A DNA stretch of 15,305 nucleotides from Alphaproteobacteria bacterium (lineage in GTDB: Bacteria; Pseudomonadota; Alphaproteobacteria; UBA6615). The stretch spans positions 1-15,305 of the forward strand of contig JABDJY010000463.1 in NCBI GenBank assembly GCA_013003285.1, read 5' to 3'. The notes below the pieces were generated by a model. That model was not told the origin of the DNA. It was given only the letters and a program-made list of their open reading frames with translations, and did no database searches. The number at the start of each line of letters is the position of its first letter. The stretch's first letter is position 1. Shown here one piece after another: positions 14,563-15,305 of this stretch. The translations under genes were made by a program, and so were the position numbers.

Positions 14563-14940
14563 CTATTTGATCTCCAACTGGTTGCCCGGCAAAACGCTAG
14601 CGTCGAACGTGCGCGCGAACAGTCCCTTGGTACGCCATATCAGCATCTCACCGTCGCGCAAAACTTGGTAGCAGGTCTCGCCCGTGCTCGACCACCAGGA
14701 ACAATATTCGTCTTCCGTCACCCACCAGCGGCCTTCGTCGCGCACGGTACCCGCCGCGTCATAGGCGGTGGTGCCATCGGGCCGGAAGAGCTGGCGATAA
14801 GGCGTGCCGGCCCACACGCCGACCACCGTATTGCCGTCGATCCATTGTTTGATTTCGGCACCGCTCAGCCGATCGGGCATGGCCAGTGCCGGTCCGGCGA
14901 GACCGATCAACAGAAGTAGGGCTATAAAAAATCGGCTCAC
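14563..14940 (-). CDS. Small secreted protein, unknown function
   Basis: A 125-residue protein with a clear Sec signal peptide: Ser-Arg-Phe, a hydrophobic core, and a predicted cleavage after PALA at residue 20. It is therefore exported to the periplasm as about 105 residues. The mature part has the pattern SGAEIKQWIDGNTVVGVWAG, then YRQLFRPDGTTAYDAAG and EGRWWVTEDEYCSWW, with Cys80 and Cys90 probably forming a disulphide. This recalls small DUF995-like secreted proteins of alphaproteobacteria, but I cannot assign the family firmly. The start is GTG at 14940, overlapping the liuA stop codon in GTGA, so translation is likely coupled to liuA. No catalytic motif is visible. Why a periplasmic protein sits directly behind a cytoplasmic dehydrogenase is unclear. 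Confidence 0.78.
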   Translation of the reverse strand: MSRFFIALLLLIGLAGPALAMPDRLSGAEIKQWIDGNTVVGVWAGTPYRQLFRPDGTTAYDAAGTVRDEGRWWVTEDEYCSWWSSTGETCYQVLRDGEMLIWRTKGLFARTFDASVLPGNQLEIK

Positions 14941-15305
14941 TTGCTTTCCTCGAACAGTTCACGGCCGATCAGCATGCGGCGAATTTCCGAGGTGCCGGCG
15001 CCGATCTCATACAGCTTGGCATCGCGCAACAACCGGCCGGTCGAGGTTTCGTTGATATAGCCCATGCCACCGAGCGCCTGGATCGCGTCGAGCGCCATCA
15101 GGGTTGCCTTTTCCGAAGCGTAGAGGATGGCGCCGGCGGCATCTTTGCGGGCGGTCTCGCCGCGATCGCAAGCCTTGGCGACGGCATACACATAGGCTTT
15201 GCAGGCGTTCATGGTGGTGTACATGTCGGCCAGCTTGCCCTGCATCAGCTGAAAGCTGCCGATCGGCTGGCCGAACTGCCGGCGCTCGTGCACGTAGGGC
15301 ACCAC
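14937..15305 (-). CDS. liuA: Isovaleryl-CoA dehydrogenase, C-terminal part
   Basis: The last 122 residues of an acyl-CoA dehydrogenase whose start lies beyond the right edge. The fragment carries VPYVHERRQFGQPIGSFQLM, YVYAVAKACDRGE, ALGGMGYINE and RDAKLYEIGAGTSEIRRMLIG. This combination is characteristic of isovaleryl-CoA dehydrogenase, including VPYVHER, the QLMQGKLADMY helix and GGMGYIN. In this family the catalytic glutamate lies in the helix just before this fragment (Glu254 in the human enzyme), so it cannot be checked here. The enzyme oxidises isovaleryl-CoA to 3-methylcrotonyl-CoA, the substrate of the carboxylase encoded at 3974-9289. It overlaps the secreted-protein gene by 4 nt. The first codon in the window is not the true start. 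Confidence 0.93.
   Translation of the reverse strand: MVPYVHERRQFGQPIGSFQLMQGKLADMYTTMNACKAYVYAVAKACDRGETARKDAAGAILYASEKATLMALDAIQALGGMGYINETSTGRLLRDAKLYEIGAGTSEIRRMLIGRELFEESK

Overview
The window looks like a chromosomal segment of an alphaproteobacterium, possibly a Rhodospirillales-type lineage. The reasons are the GC-rich coding sequence, the DUF1489-type gene, the CheY-like regulator paired with an HPt-like protein, and the composition of the leucine-degradation locus. The taxonomic placement is inference. Nothing suggests a phage, transposon, CRISPR array or RNA gene. Almost every base is coding, and all genes but one lie on the minus strand.

Reading in the direction of transcription, from the right edge leftward, the first block (15305 to 10321) is one tightly packed run. 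It holds the C-terminal part of isovaleryl-CoA dehydrogenase (liuA), a small secreted protein, a Rid-family protein, two tandem short-chain dehydrogenases, a beta-carbonic anhydrase, a second acyl-CoA dehydrogenase, a 17-codon small ORF and a 2-hydroxychromene-2-carboxylate isomerase-like (DsbA-fold) protein. Gaps are a few tens of bases at most, except 66 nt before the isomerase, and there are two start/stop overlaps. A threonine dehydratase-like gene (9355-10320) is the only plus-strand gene. It abuts the isomerase end-to-end and is divergent from the second block.

The second block (9289 to 1788) is the 3-methylcrotonyl-CoA carboxylase operon: liuB (carboxyltransferase), liuC (methylglutaconyl-CoA hydratase), a TVGYGD-type potassium channel, liuD (biotin carboxylase/BCCP), a zinc methyltransferase of the cobalamin-independent methionine synthase C-terminal type, and liuE (HMG-CoA lyase). 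With liuA, the window encodes all steps from isovaleryl-CoA to acetyl-CoA plus acetoacetate. The carbonic anhydrase could supply bicarbonate to the carboxylase. No liuR-type regulator is visible.

The left end (1654 to 3) carries a response regulator, an HPt-like protein whose phospho-accepting histidine position reads as glutamine, and a DUF1489 protein. These appear unrelated to leucine breakdown. The parts most worth a second look are the non-canonical passengers of the leucine operons: the channel, MetE-like enzyme, carbonic anhydrase, tandem SDRs, Rid protein without the usual arginine, secreted protein and small ORF. The HPt/regulator pair with altered key residues is also notable.
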